A stretch of 64,000 nucleotides of DNA. Source: Pseudoalteromonas atlantica. GTDB taxonomy: Bacteria; Pseudomonadota; Gammaproteobacteria; Enterobacterales; Alteromonadaceae. Under the pieces are notes generated by a model, which searched no databases, was not told where the DNA came from, and worked only from the letters and a program-made list of their open reading frames with translations. Location: positions 1 through 64,000 of the forward strand of contig BJUT01000010.1 in NCBI GenBank assembly GCA_007988745.1, written 5' to 3'. A program made the position numbers and the translations under genes. Below are positions 27,817 to 36,619 of the stretch, piece after piece; position 1 is the stretch's first letter, and every line of letters starts with the position of its first letter.

Positions 27817-28626
27817 ATGCAAGGCACTTTGCGTAAATTAAAATCGAGCTTAACAGAGCCGGTTCAATATCATCTTCCTGTGGGCGACAACCTAGTCGAC
27901 CTAAACGCACTCATTGGTAAAGAGTTAACGCTGACGTTTAGCGGTACCATTTTATGCTCAAACTGTGGCAAAAAAACCAAAAAGAGTTACTCGCAAGGCC
28001 ACTGTTTTGTGTGTATGCGCAAGCTTGCTAGCTGCGATATGTGCATTATGAAACCAGAAACCTGCCATTACGATAAAGGCACTTGCCGCGAGCCGCAATG
28101 GGGCGAAGAAAACTGCATGATCCCGCATTATGTGTATTTAGCCAACACCTCTGGGCTTAAAGTAGGTATTACTCGCCATACACAAATACCGACACGTTGG
28201 GTTGATCAAGGCGCCACTCAAGCACTGCCTATTTTTAAAGTACAAACACGTTTGCAATCAGGCTTAGTTGAGGTGGCATTGGCCGAGTTTATTGCCGATA
28301 AAACCAATTGGCGTAACATGCTAAAGGGTCAAAACGAAGCCATTGACCTTAAAGCCGCTGCGGCAGAGCTGATCCCGCAAATTAGCGATAAATTAAACGA
28401 GCTAAGCGAGTTATTTGGTGCCACAGCCATAGAGCAACTTGATGAAGACGTGGTTGATTTAAACTTTCCGGTAACAGAGTACCCCACTAAAATTAGCTCG
28501 TTTAATTTTGATAAAAACCCAGTAGTAAGCGGCGTGCTGCAAGGTATAAAAGGTCAGTACTTAATTTTTGATACTGGCGTTATTAATGTGCGTAAATTTA
28601 CCTCATACGAGGTAACCGTAGGGTAA
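27817..28626 (+). CDS. DUF2797 domain-containing protein
   Basis: The 269-residue protein has a Cys-rich N-terminal section (CSNCGKK, CFVCMRKLASCDMC, then CHYDKGTCR and ENC), probably binding zinc, followed by HYVYLANTSGLKVGITR..QIPTRWVDQGA. That second section resembles the start of GIY-YIG nuclease folds (Tyr-x-Tyr, then GITR), an inference from pattern alone. The biochemical function is unknown. The next gene starts 2 bases after its stop codon, and it lies 28 bases after the DISM-EAL gene, so all three may be one transcript. Confidence 0.82.
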   Translation: MQGTLRKLKSSLTEPVQYHLPVGDNLVDLNALIGKELTLTFSGTILCSNCGKKTKKSYSQGHCFVCMRKLASCDMCIMKPETCHYDKGTCREPQWGEENCMIPHYVYLANTSGLKVGITRHTQIPTRWVDQGATQALPIFKVQTRLQSGLVEVALAEFIADKTNWRNMLKGQNEAIDLKAAAAELIPQISDKLNELSELFGATAIEQLDEDVVDLNFPVTEYPTKISSFNFDKNPVVSGVLQGIKGQYLIFDTGVINVRKFTSYEVTVG

Positions 28627-28628
28627 CT

Positions 28629-28922
28629 ATGCTAAACAGCTTTCCACAGTTATTAATTGTTTATAATGAGCTTGAAATAGCGCACGATAAACAAGAACAA
28701 GAAGCGTGTTTGCACAGCGTTACGCAAAGTGAGCTTAGTAATGTGCGCGTGTTAAACAAGCAAGGTGAGTACGTTGACCTGCAAGGCGCTGCATGCGCCC
28801 CTCTTTCACAGGAGCAGCTAGCGCAACTGGTCACCACTTATTTATTAAATGAAGGGCAATGCTGCCTTGGCAAAATTAAAACCCTTAATACCAAGCAGGC
28901 GTTTGATTTACTGGGTTTATAA
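28629..28922 (+). CDS. Small conserved protein of unknown function (possibly DUF4144)
   Basis: A 97-residue soluble protein without signal peptide or membrane segment. It reads like a compact alpha/beta domain with a C-terminal QAFDLLGL and a CCLGKIKTL stretch. I suspect DUF4144 but cannot verify it. It is almost fused to the DUF2797 gene (stop at 28626, start at 28629), which argues for translational coupling and related function. An ATACCAAT palindrome follows it. Confidence 0.65.
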   Translation: MLNSFPQLLIVYNELEIAHDKQEQEACLHSVTQSELSNVRVLNKQGEYVDLQGAACAPLSQEQLAQLVTTYLLNEGQCCLGKIKTLNTKQAFDLLGL

Positions 28923-28932
28923 CCCTTTAGTT

Positions 28933-28972
28933 ATACCAATTCGCTTAATTAAGTATTATTGCGGATTGGTAT
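28933..28972. repeat. 40-base ATACCAAT palindrome
   Basis: ATACCAATTCGCTTAAT at the left pairs with ATTGCGGATTGGTAT at the right. The termini match those of the 162-base element at 20743. It lies between two convergent genes and touches the stop codon of the deacetylase gene, so it may also act as a bidirectional terminator. Confidence 0.7.
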
Positions 28973-29889
28973 TAGTACTCACTAAGCACTTTTATATGCG
29001 CTACAGCACTTCTTCCTAATGCTGATAGCGCATAGCCCCCTTCAAGGTAAGATATAACACCCTTGCAACCACTCTCTTTTGCAACGTCGCATAATTGCTC
29101 TGTAAGCCAGCTGTAGTCATCTTCTACAAACTTTAAACTTGCCATGTCATCTTCTAGGTGGGCATCAAACCCTGCACTAATAAATAGCAGCTCTGGCTTA
29201 AAGGCTTTTAATTTTGGCAACCATTGGGTATTAAACACTTCTTTTAAATCATCGCCACTACTGGCAATTGGCAAAGGGGAATTAACTATGTGGCTGTTAT
29301 TTTTTACGGCTGTGTTTGGGTAAAATGGGTATTGAAATAGCGAACAAAGTAATACGTTTTCATCGTTTATAAATATGTCTTGGGTGCCATTACCATGGTG
29401 TACGTCAAAATCAGCTATTGCTATACGCTTAACGCCTTTACTTTGGGCATACTTAACCGCTATAGCTAAATTATTAAATACACAAAACCCAGAAGAAGCG
29501 TGTGCATTGGCATGATGCCCTGGCGGGCGTACAGCGCAAAACGCCGCATCGAGTTTATCTGCGAGTATTTCATCTACAGCCAACAACCCTGCTCCAACGG
29601 CGCGCTCTACCGCTTTAAATGAATCAGGGCAAAGCCAGGTGTCGCCATCAAGGTTATGTAGCCCCTGCTCAGGAACTAAGCGCTCCACAAGGTTAACTAA
29701 TGTCTCATCATGGGCTAATAAGTAATGCTCACGCTGCGCTTTAGGCGCTTGTAGATGCGTTAAGCCAATATCTACCCCACTTGCCAAAAGTCTATCTGCA
29801 ATAGCATCTAGGCGCTCTGGGCACTCAGGATGATCGTCAATCATTTTATGTTTACGGCAATGAGGATGTGAAATAACTGCAGTACGCAT
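28972..29889 (-). CDS. Histone deacetylase family protein (class II-like amidohydrolase)
   Basis: The 305-residue zinc hydrolase belongs to the HDAC/AcuC/acetylpolyamine amidohydrolase superfamily. Family features include HPECPERL near the N-terminus, the histidine pair in RPPGHHA, GFCVFNN, the zinc motif DFDVHHGNGT and SAGFDAH, and a late LEGGYAL. All catalytic positions seem intact. In bacteria the substrate may be an acetylated protein, polyamine or other amide, so the physiological role is open. The gene stands alone between a convergent and a co-directional gene. Confidence 0.92.
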   Translation of the reverse strand: MRTAVISHPHCRKHKMIDDHPECPERLDAIADRLLASGVDIGLTHLQAPKAQREHYLLAHDETLVNLVERLVPEQGLHNLDGDTWLCPDSFKAVERAVGAGLLAVDEILADKLDAAFCAVRPPGHHANAHASSGFCVFNNLAIAVKYAQSKGVKRIAIADFDVHHGNGTQDIFINDENVLLCSLFQYPFYPNTAVKNNSHIVNSPLPIASSGDDLKEVFNTQWLPKLKAFKPELLFISAGFDAHLEDDMASLKFVEDDYSWLTEQLCDVAKESGCKGVISYLEGGYALSALGRSAVAHIKVLSEY

Positions 29890-29921
29890 AAACGCTCCTT
29901 TAATGTGAGTGCTTAATATAA

Positions 29922-29945
29922 CAAAGCCACCTTACGGTGGCTTTG
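29922..29945 (-). terminator. Hairpin after the serine hydrolase gene
   Basis: CAAAGCCACC pairs perfectly with GGTGGCTTTG across TTAC. It lies about 20 bases past the stop of the - strand serine hydrolase. The T-tract is short, so termination may be partial. Confidence 0.65.
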
Positions 29946-29966
29946 CGACTTTGGTGTATAGCATCA

Positions 29967-31508
29967 CTACTTAGCTTTTAAATTAAGGTTTCTAAAATCA
30001 AAACTAAAGTCTGTTACTGCTGTTGATACCGCGCGCATTTTTGCGCTATTAACACGGTTGTTTGCGCCCATATCAAAACGAATAAACGCATCGGCCTCGA
30101 GTAGCTTTTCATCCCACTTAACAATAAACGTATTACCCGTGTAATGCTCAAGCGTGCCTTTTAAGCGTTTGGTATGGGTAAAATCAATACGTAGTTTGCC
30201 ATCTAGTTGCTCAATAATTACATCGCCGTACCAATCGTAATGTAACGTGCCGGTGTAATTTATATTAGGTAACTGTGGCTGGTAATCAGCTGGGGTGTCG
30301 GGTTTTGCATTGGCGTAGGCTTTTTGTTTACTCGCAAAATGTTTTTTAGCCAACTCTTCAACCCAGTCTTTATCTTCAAGCTCAAGGGCATCTTCTAGCA
30401 CTTCGTGGGTTACTGCCGAAAGTGCACTAAATGCTTGCTGATTAGATAAAATAACAATGCCGAGCTTTTTCTCAGGCAATAATGTAACTTGCGACACCAT
30501 ACCTAAAATGCCCCCGCCGTGGCCTAGCTTTTTAAAACCGTGGTAATCTTCAATGCTCCAACCTAGCCCATAACCTCTAAATTGCTGATGATAGGCCTCA
30601 TACGCACTTTTAGAAGCCATAGAGGTAATATGCGGATGCCACATTTGCGCTTGCTGTTTTTCACTAAATAGTTGCTCGCCGCTTGGCATTTTTCCGCCAG
30701 CTAACTGCGTTAGTAACCATTGGCTCATATCGTTTACGCTTGATGCAATAGCCCCTGCGCCTCTAAAGTCTTCTAGGTAGTTAACAAAAAAAGGATTGAG
30801 CTTACCATCCATTGGTATGTGGCCAATTGCCCAGTTTTTATTGCTTTTTGGAATACGCGAAAAGCCCGCGCGCGAGTTATCCATGTGCAAAGGCTGTAAT
30901 ATATTTTTTTCGATGTAATCATTCCAGCTCATACCTGATACACGTGCCACCACTTCGCCTGCGGTTACAAACATTAAGTTGTTATAGGCATACTGGCTGC
31001 GAAAGCTGCTGGCTGGTTTTAAATACTGTAGGCCGGCTAAAATATCCTTTATAGATTTATCAGTACTTGGCCAAATCATTAAATCGCCCTGCCCAAGCCC
31101 TAAGCCACTGCGATGGCTTAATAAATCACGAACACGCATTTCGCGGGTGACGTAGGAATCGTACAACCTAAACTCAGGTAAGTGGTCAATCACCCTGTCA
31201 TCCCAACTTAACTTACCTTCATCAACCAACTTAGCCAGCGCTGCACTGGTAAACGCTTTTGTGTTTGAGGCAATACCAAAAAGTGTGTCTTTGTTCACTT
31301 TTGCATTTGTATTGAGGTTGCTTATCCCAAACCCTTTAGCAAATACAACTTTATCGTCTTGCACAATCGCTACCGCCATACCCGGTACGTCAAAGCGTGC
31401 CATTGAGGTGTTAATAACCTCTTCTAAGTCCGTGGTATTAATTTGTGCCCAACTATTAAAAGTGGCACTGGCAAACAACGCTAAACTGGCTAATTTGGTG
31501 AGTTTCAT
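29967..31508 (-). CDS. Periplasmic serine hydrolase, class C beta-lactamase/PBP4-like fold
   Basis: The 513-residue protein has a signal peptide (about 1-21) and a beta-lactamase/transpeptidase domain with the SxxK motif SNTK (Ser81, Lys84), a YxN motif in AYNN (Tyr175, Asn177) and HGGG in place of KTG. The C-terminal part (about 400-513) is a lipocalin-like DUF3471-type domain. Such proteins include esterases, peptidases and D-aminopeptidases; true beta-lactam hydrolysis is not implied. The neighbouring genes run the same way, 11 bases upstream being a GGCT-like gene, so it may be the end of an operon. Confidence 0.88.
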   Translation of the reverse strand: MKLTKLASLALFASATFNSWAQINTTDLEEVINTSMARFDVPGMAVAIVQDDKVVFAKGFGISNLNTNAKVNKDTLFGIASNTKAFTSAALAKLVDEGKLSWDDRVIDHLPEFRLYDSYVTREMRVRDLLSHRSGLGLGQGDLMIWPSTDKSIKDILAGLQYLKPASSFRSQYAYNNLMFVTAGEVVARVSGMSWNDYIEKNILQPLHMDNSRAGFSRIPKSNKNWAIGHIPMDGKLNPFFVNYLEDFRGAGAIASSVNDMSQWLLTQLAGGKMPSGEQLFSEKQQAQMWHPHITSMASKSAYEAYHQQFRGYGLGWSIEDYHGFKKLGHGGGILGMVSQVTLLPEKKLGIVILSNQQAFSALSAVTHEVLEDALELEDKDWVEELAKKHFASKQKAYANAKPDTPADYQPQLPNINYTGTLHYDWYGDVIIEQLDGKLRIDFTHTKRLKGTLEHYTGNTFIVKWDEKLLEADAFIRFDMGANNRVNSAKMRAVSTAVTDFSFDFRNLNLKAK

Positions 31509-31519
31509 GATTATCCTTA

Positions 31520-32014
31520 TTATTTTTGGTGCACTGCAAATTCAATATCAGCACGCTCTTTATTTGTATCGGGCTTATGCGGCCGTTTAAGTATTGCATC
31601 ACTGTATTCTTTTGGTACGCCCGCCTCAAGCGCGCCGCGATGAACGTGCTGAATATACCAGTCGTATGGCAGTACATCGTTATCGTGAGTGTTAGCAATA
31701 TAGCAATGGGCCTCTATTTGCTCACCATCTAACAAAATGGGCTTAATAGCCACGCAATCGTAGCCTGGGCCCTCTATGGTATCTAAAATTGCTTTTTCGG
31801 CTTCATCAAGTTCATACACCACGCCATATACCAAGGCGTTTTTGTCATCACTTTTTTGAATACTGCACTTGCCCGAGCCATCTTTAAATAGCATATTAAA
31901 CGTAAGCTCGTAGCCTTTTAGTACAGCCGTGCCGACTCGCTTTGCTTTTGGTAAACGCGCAAGCAAGCGGTTAGAGGACATATTCGATCCAAACGAAAAA
32001 TTATAAATAGGCAT
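31520..32014 (-). CDS. Gamma-glutamylcyclotransferase family protein
   Basis: The 164-residue protein has the GGCT-like fold: the N-terminal YNFSFGSNM loop that binds the substrate and a conserved acid (Glu81) in DTIEGPGY. Members release 5-oxoproline from gamma-glutamyl compounds, or act on related amines. A GGGAGAAG ribosome site lies before the ATG. It is placed between the LysE-type exporter and the serine hydrolase with short gaps, so it is probably co-transcribed with them. The substrate is not predictable here. Confidence 0.87.
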   Translation of the reverse strand: MPIYNFSFGSNMSSNRLLARLPKAKRVGTAVLKGYELTFNMLFKDGSGKCSIQKSDDKNALVYGVVYELDEAEKAILDTIEGPGYDCVAIKPILLDGEQIEAHCYIANTHDNDVLPYDWYIQHVHRGALEAGVPKEYSDAILKRPHKPDTNKERADIEFAVHQK

Positions 32015-32029
32015 GACTTCTCCCTAGGG

Positions 32030-32656
32030 TTAAATTACTACACGAATGGCTAAAGCAATTAAAATAACACCTATACCCCGGTCAAACCAATAGCCGCTTT
32101 TTTGAAAAAACGCCCGTACACTAGGTTTTGACAACACTAAAGAAAGCATAGAAAACCACACCCACGTTGCCAGAGCCATATAAACCCCATACACAATTTG
32201 CACGCTAGTTGGTGTAGTTACACTAATAACTAAGGTAAATAACGACATAAAAAAGAGAGTGGCTTTAGGATTAAGCGCGTTGGTTAAAAAGCCGCGCCTA
32301 AATGCATGCCATACGCTTTCCTGTGGGGTAGTTTTGTTTTCTATGTTGTCTGTTTTATTTACCGGTGGTTTGGCAGCCCTTAATGCTTGTACACCTAAAT
32401 AGGCTAAATACGCCCCCGCAACATACTTTAATGCCATAAATAAATTAGGCGATTGCGTTAAAATTAGCGCAACCCCTAATACGCAATATCCTACGTGTAA
32501 TAAAATAGCAGCGCCCACACCAGCGCTTGTCCATAGGGCGTTACGCCTGCCCTGCTGTATACTTTGTTTGAGCACCACGGCAAAGTCGGGGCCTGGGCTG
32601 GCTACTGCAAAAAAGTGGGCGATGGCAATCAGTAAAAATTCGTCTAAGTAGTTCAC
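32030..32656 (-). CDS. LysE/RhtB family amino acid exporter
   Basis: This 208-residue inner-membrane protein has about six hydrophobic segments and the family N-terminal pattern FLLIAIAHFFAVASPGPDFA, where the PGPD motif is characteristic. A family motif GVGAAILLHVGYCVLGVAL follows. Members export amino acids or homoserine lactones; the substrate here is unknown. The start is GTG. It is 15 bases before the GGCT gene and 11 bases after the upstream unknown gene, so it lies within a tight leftward group. Confidence 0.9.
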   Translation of the reverse strand: MNYLDEFLLIAIAHFFAVASPGPDFAVVLKQSIQQGRRNALWTSAGVGAAILLHVGYCVLGVALILTQSPNLFMALKYVAGAYLAYLGVQALRAAKPPVNKTDNIENKTTPQESVWHAFRRGFLTNALNPKATLFFMSLFTLVISVTTPTSVQIVYGVYMALATWVWFSMLSLVLSKPSVRAFFQKSGYWFDRGIGVILIALAIRVVI

Positions 32657-32667
32657 AAGTATCCGGT

Positions 32668-33441
32668 TTAAGTTGGTGCATAGGCAAGCAATAGCGGATT
32701 AGCAGAGTTATCAACTAATGCTTTGATCTCTTTTTGGGCTTTTTTAAATTGGCTGCGCAAATGTGGCTTTAAATGTTTTTTAGAGTCACGATCGTTTTTA
32801 AAATAACTAATCAGCGCGTGCATAAATACGGTATGGGTTTCGCTTAGCTTCGCTTCACGATTAGCATAAGGGTTATAGCACGAGCCACACCCGCCTTTAA
32901 ATTGATACACAGTGTTGCTCATCATTACCCCAAACCCTAAAAAACAGGCCAGCGCATCTGCCGCTTGTGGTAAGTAGTCTTTACCGCCTGGCGGTAACAC
33001 CCCAACATGATGAATTAATACAGTAGCCAGCGTGCCGGCAAAGCTGGCCACTAAATCTTGCGGCTGATTAATTTGATTAGGGTTAAATGAGATATTAATC
33101 GTATGGCTTGGCGGTACAATAAGCTGGCTTTGCTCTCCACGTAAGTGTTCAGCAAATTCAAAATGCGGAAATACTTGCGGCTGTAACTGTTGTGGCGCAA
33201 CTAATTGTATTGGCCACGCACTCATACCTGCGTAATCACGTACTCGTACAAATACCTTAGTGGCCATTTCCTCAATACTCGATACCGAATCAGGAAAATG
33301 CGCCACCGTTGGCAATATTATTTGCGTATGCTTGGTAAAAAATGCGGCATCAAAGTGCTCTACCGCCCAAATGAAGGTATCAATTAGCCACTGCTGCTCG
33401 GCTTGTTCTAGCAGCGGCTTTGATTTAAATAACGCTAACAT
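32668..33441 (-). CDS. Conserved hypothetical protein with CGSCYNPY motif
   Basis: I do not recognise this 257-residue soluble protein. It has no signal peptide. It is rich in aromatic residues and has a hydrophobic helix (LVASFAGTLATVLIHHVG) and a segment DALACFLGFGVMMSNTVYQ, followed by GGCGSCYNPYANR and a basic C-terminal stretch rich in Lys. The layout weakly recalls gluzincin-like proteins, where a HExxH helix is followed by a GFG..AN segment, but no HExxH is present. It precedes the exporter gene by 11 bases and follows creA by 9 bases, so it is in the same transcription unit. Confidence 0.6.
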   Translation of the reverse strand: MLALFKSKPLLEQAEQQWLIDTFIWAVEHFDAAFFTKHTQIILPTVAHFPDSVSSIEEMATKVFVRVRDYAGMSAWPIQLVAPQQLQPQVFPHFEFAEHLRGEQSQLIVPPSHTINISFNPNQINQPQDLVASFAGTLATVLIHHVGVLPPGGKDYLPQAADALACFLGFGVMMSNTVYQFKGGCGSCYNPYANREAKLSETHTVFMHALISYFKNDRDSKKHLKPHLRSQFKKAQKEIKALVDNSANPLLLAYAPT

Positions 33442-33450
33442 AGTGTGCTC

Positions 33451-33933
33451 TTATTTTTGTTCAAGTGCCCAGTTCCAAGCTTGTGTATTGTATAAAGGCA
33501 CAGTTGAAAGTGCGTGGTGGTGGCTGCCGCTCGACTCCTTAGTCGAGTACGATAAGTACAGTAATGTGCGGTTTTGTGCATCGTAAATACGGCGCACTTT
33601 TAGCGATTTAAATAAAATACTTTTTGATGACTTAAACACCACTTCGCCCGACTTACTGCGATCTATTGCTTGTAACATATCGGCTGTAATTGGCCCTGTT
33701 TGGCGACACGCAATAGACATATCAGAGGGATCTGAAAAATCTAAGTCGGCCTCAATATGGCTAATATGGCACGTAACCCCTTTTACTAGTGGGTCTTGCT
33801 GCGAATTTACCACTACATCTTTAGTAGTAAACAGCCCTAAGCTCACCGATGCAACATCATCTGAGCAGGCACTTAAGGTAACCACTGCACTTAATAGCAC
33901 AGCTAAACGTTTAAAGCGGTGTGGTAATTTCAT
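33451..33933 (-). CDS. creA: CreA family lipoprotein
   Basis: The 160-residue protein matches E. coli CreA along its length (DPxVKGVTCHIS, IACRQTGPI, EVVFKSSKSILFKSLKVRRIYDA, LYLSYS, ALSTVP). Unlike E. coli CreA it has a lipobox (LSAC, Cys23), so it is probably anchored to the envelope. The function of CreA is unknown. It is the first gene of the leftward group creA, unknown, LysE, GGCT and serine hydrolase. The 168-base gap upstream holds divergent promoters for this and the isomerase gene. Confidence 0.88.
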   Translation of the reverse strand: MKLPHRFKRLAVLLSAVVTLSACSDDVASVSLGLFTTKDVVVNSQQDPLVKGVTCHISHIEADLDFSDPSDMSIACRQTGPITADMLQAIDRSKSGEVVFKSSKSILFKSLKVRRIYDAQNRTLLYLSYSTKESSGSHHHALSTVPLYNTQAWNWALEQK

Positions 33934-34101
33934 ATTAATCCTTAATTTTGCTTTATAAGCGAAGGTTCACGTGACTGTTTTTATACTACCATCAAAAATT
34001 AATACAACTAAATTTAGGCCATTGAGGGGTTAGCGCACAGTTCAGGCTTTGGTACAATTATACGTACGCCCACGTAGTAACTCATAATAGGAAACGCGTA
34101 A

Positions 34102-34431
34102 ATGCCGCACATTATTATTGAACACTCTGAAGATCTTCCTGTATTACCGCAAGTACTTGTTGAAAAAGTGCACAACGCGACTTTTCAAAGTGGTTTGTTT
34201 GACTTAGAAACCATTAAAACCCGCGCTATTGCTTATCAGCAATACCAGCTAGGTGAAGGAAAAGAAGGGTTTATTCATATTGCGGCGCATATCATGGCCG
34301 GGCGCTCTATTGAACAAAAACAAATGTTAAGCGAGCGCTTGCTTGAGTGCTTAAAAACTTATTGCCGAGATTCTGACAGCTTAAGCGTTAATATTTACGA
34401 CATTCAACACGAAATTTACCGTAAAAATTAA
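34102..34431 (+). CDS. 5-carboxymethyl-2-hydroxymuconate isomerase family protein
   Basis: The 109-residue protein belongs to the CHMI (HpaF) group of the tautomerase superfamily. It begins MPHIIIEHS, with the catalytic Pro2 exposed after Met removal, and has FIHIAAHIMAGR and a C-terminal NIYDIQ. CHMI normally acts in homoprotocatechuate breakdown, but no other hpa gene lies nearby, so its real substrate is uncertain. A weak AGGAAA ribosome site lies before the ATG. Confidence 0.85.
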   Translation: MPHIIIEHSEDLPVLPQVLVEKVHNATFQSGLFDLETIKTRAIAYQQYQLGEGKEGFIHIAAHIMAGRSIEQKQMLSERLLECLKTYCRDSDSLSVNIYDIQHEIYRKN

Positions 34432-34438
34432 CCCTTTT

Positions 34439-34521
34439 AAAAACGCGTTGTTATTAACCTAAACTTTGGATAATAAACCTCTTAATCAAAGCTTAGATTA
34501 ACTAAGTTACAACGCGTTTTT
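34439..34521. terminator. Long inverted repeat between convergent genes
   Basis: The outer arms AAAAACGCGTTGT (34439-34451) and ACAACGCGTTTTT (34509-34521) are perfectly complementary, with further inner pairing (TTAACCTAAACTTTGG against CAAAGCTTAGATTAA). The predicted hairpin spans over 80 bases. It lies between a + gene and a - gene and ends in Ts on both strands, so it can serve as a bidirectional terminator, but it is much longer than usual. Confidence 0.75.
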
Positions 34522-34543
34522 TAGCTTAATGTTGTCACTTTTT

Positions 34544-36424
34544 TTAAAGCGTAAACTTACCCAGTAAGTCTTTTAATATATTCGACTCTTCATTTAGCCC
34601 ATTGCATAGCTGCTCTGAGGTTTTCATATTTTGTTTTGTTTGCTCAGCAGAATCAGAAATCATCACCACATTTTGACTAATTTCTGAGGTAGCCAACGTT
34701 TGCTCGCGGGTGGCTGTAGCCACTGAGCTATTTAGCTCACTTAGGGTAACAATTTCTTGAGAGATACCCGTTAAGGTACTACCCGTTACTTTTAAACGTT
34801 CGGCGTTTTCTAGGGTATTTTTACTGCCAAGCTCTATAGCCGACACCGTACTTGAAGCCTTAGAATTTAATGTGTCTATCATTTCGTTAATTTGCTCGGT
34901 CGACTCTGCAGTACGCATAGCAAGGGTTCTTACTTCATCGGCTACAACGGCAAAACCACGACCGTGTTCGCCTGCCCGCGCGGCTTCTATGGCAGCATTG
35001 AGTGCCAGTAAGTTAGTTTGCTCTGATATTGCTTTAATAACATCAAGCACCTGCGTAATTGACTTTATCTCTCCTGAAAGCTCAGTTACCGAGGCAACCG
35101 AGGTAGCCATGGCGTTTTCTAGCTGCTCCATTTGCTTTATCGTGCTATTAACAAACTCCACCCCTTTATGAGTCGCTTCTTCTGTTGAAGTCGCAATGTC
35201 AGAGGCATTACTAGCACTGTTTGAAATGTCTTGTACGGTTACTTCCATTTCGTTAACGGCTGCCGCCACCGTTTGCGTGCTCGATGATTGTACCTCGGCC
35301 AAGTTGGCCGCGCCTTGTACTTGTACTAACACATTTTCTGAAATGCTTTTAACGTGGTTTGCTGAGTCCGACACTTGCTTAAACATGCCATGTAACTGCT
35401 CTAAAAATAAATTAAAGTTAGCGGCAAGTTCTGATATTTCGTTGTTATCGTTAGTAGGCAGCCTTACGGTTAAATCGCCATCTTTTTTAGTTAACGCGCT
35501 CACTGCAGCAGTTATGTTTTCAATGGGTTTAAATATTTGCGACACTAAAACTCTGGCCAAGGCAAAGCCAATAATGGCAATGATCACACCAAATAACAAA
35601 TTGCTATTAATGGCACTATTTATTGGCCCGTATAACTGCTGCTCAGGCACTTCCGCCACTAAATGCCAACCTAATGACTCAATAGGCGTACTCGACACAA
35701 CATAATCTTCGCCTGCCATTGTTTTACTAATAATGGCGCCATTTTTTATATCGTTAATATTAATTTTTTGACCCATTTTACTTCTGTCACTGTGAAGCAT
35801 TACCTCACCTTCATCAGAGACCAAATACACCACACCGGCTTCGCCAATACGGTATTCGTTAATTAAGTTGATCATAGAATCGAGCGAGCGCCCTACGCCT
35901 GTAATGGCGGTACGCTCACCATTAATTTGCAGTGCATAGTTAATAAAAACCACCATGCTATTTGTGGTTTTATCTATATCCAGTGCTATTTCAAAGGGTC
36001 TGTTAGAAGATAAAAACTGATCAAACCATACATCTTCGCTTCTATCTATCTGTCTAGATATGCCAATATCGGTGTAATAGTTGTTGGTATTTTTGGAAAT
36101 TATATAAGCAATAACTGCGTTGTTATCTTTTTTAATACTGGCTAAATAATTAATATAATCGGCTCTTGCTTGCTCACTCTCACCGTTGCTTAGCCACTGT
36201 TTTACAAAGCTGTTTTGCGCAATTTCTTTGGCAACAATTATAGGAGTGGCAAGTTCGAGTTCAATTTTGCTTTTTACTTCACTCAGTGCGGTGGGTAAAT
36301 CAACCTTTGCGAGCTTTTCATCGGTATGATTTTGAATACTATTTGAAAATAAAAATGTAGAAACCGCTAACGGCACAACAATAGCCAAAATAAGACTAAT
36401 ATAAACTTTTTGTTTAAGTAACAT
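34544..36424 (-). CDS. Methyl-accepting chemotaxis protein with dCACHE domain
   Basis: The 626-residue chemoreceptor has TM1 at about 8-28, a periplasmic double-CACHE domain (about 35-270), TM2 at about 275-292, HAMP (about 295-350) and a signalling domain with [19 protein letters not shown] and [17 protein letters not shown]. The sensor lacks the Arg-x-Trp-Tyr amino-acid motif found in the receptor at 5285; it has DVWF instead, so another ligand is expected. No CheR-tethering C-terminal pentapeptide is visible. It stands alone, with about 195 bases to the upstream LysR gene. Confidence 0.93.
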   Translation of the reverse strand: MLLKQKVYISLILAIVVPLAVSTFLFSNSIQNHTDEKLAKVDLPTALSEVKSKIELELATPIIVAKEIAQNSFVKQWLSNGESEQARADYINYLASIKKDNNAVIAYIISKNTNNYYTDIGISRQIDRSEDVWFDQFLSSNRPFEIALDIDKTTNSMVVFINYALQINGERTAITGVGRSLDSMINLINEYRIGEAGVVYLVSDEGEVMLHSDRSKMGQKININDIKNGAIISKTMAGEDYVVSSTPIESLGWHLVAEVPEQQLYGPINSAINSNLLFGVIIAIIGFALARVLVSQIFKPIENITAAVSALTKKDGDLTVRLPTNDNNEISELAANFNLFLEQLHGMFKQVSDSANHVKSISENVLVQVQGAANLAEVQSSSTQTVAAAVNEMEVTVQDISNSASNASDIATSTEEATHKGVEFVNSTIKQMEQLENAMATSVASVTELSGEIKSITQVLDVIKAISEQTNLLALNAAIEAARAGEHGRGFAVVADEVRTLAMRTAESTEQINEMIDTLNSKASSTVSAIELGSKNTLENAERLKVTGSTLTGISQEIVTLSELNSSVATATREQTLATSEISQNVVMISDSAEQTKQNMKTSEQLCNGLNEESNILKDLLGKFTL

Positions 36425-36619
36425 ACGATACCTGTAAATGGATAAAGGACTTAACTAACACTTGCTTAGAATAAATATAGGATCGGCTGAGCAATAAGCC
36501 CAATAATTAGAAAAAATAGAACATAAAAGAAGAGCGTGTATTTTAATTTAATCCACCACAGGAAAGCGAATTTAATTTAAAGGCGCAAGGCTAGCAACAC
36601 TAACCTCGCGTAAGGTGCA

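Noticed and set aside
29967..31508. Calling the serine hydrolase a beta-lactam resistance gene
   Set aside because: It has the SxxK and YxN motifs but HGGG instead of KTG and a C-terminal DUF3471-like domain, which point to an esterase or peptidase-type member rather than AmpC.
31456..31732. Small open frames on both strands around the start of the serine hydrolase gene
   Set aside because: They overlap two well-supported family genes (serine hydrolase and gamma-glutamylcyclotransferase-like) and have no ribosome sites or recognisable features.
36465..36500. GCCGATCC upstream of the second chemoreceptor, resembling a sigma-28 -10 box
   Set aside because: No TAAA-type -35 box lies at the right distance (the nearest TAAT has 14 rather than 11 bases between), so I do not call a FliA promoter.
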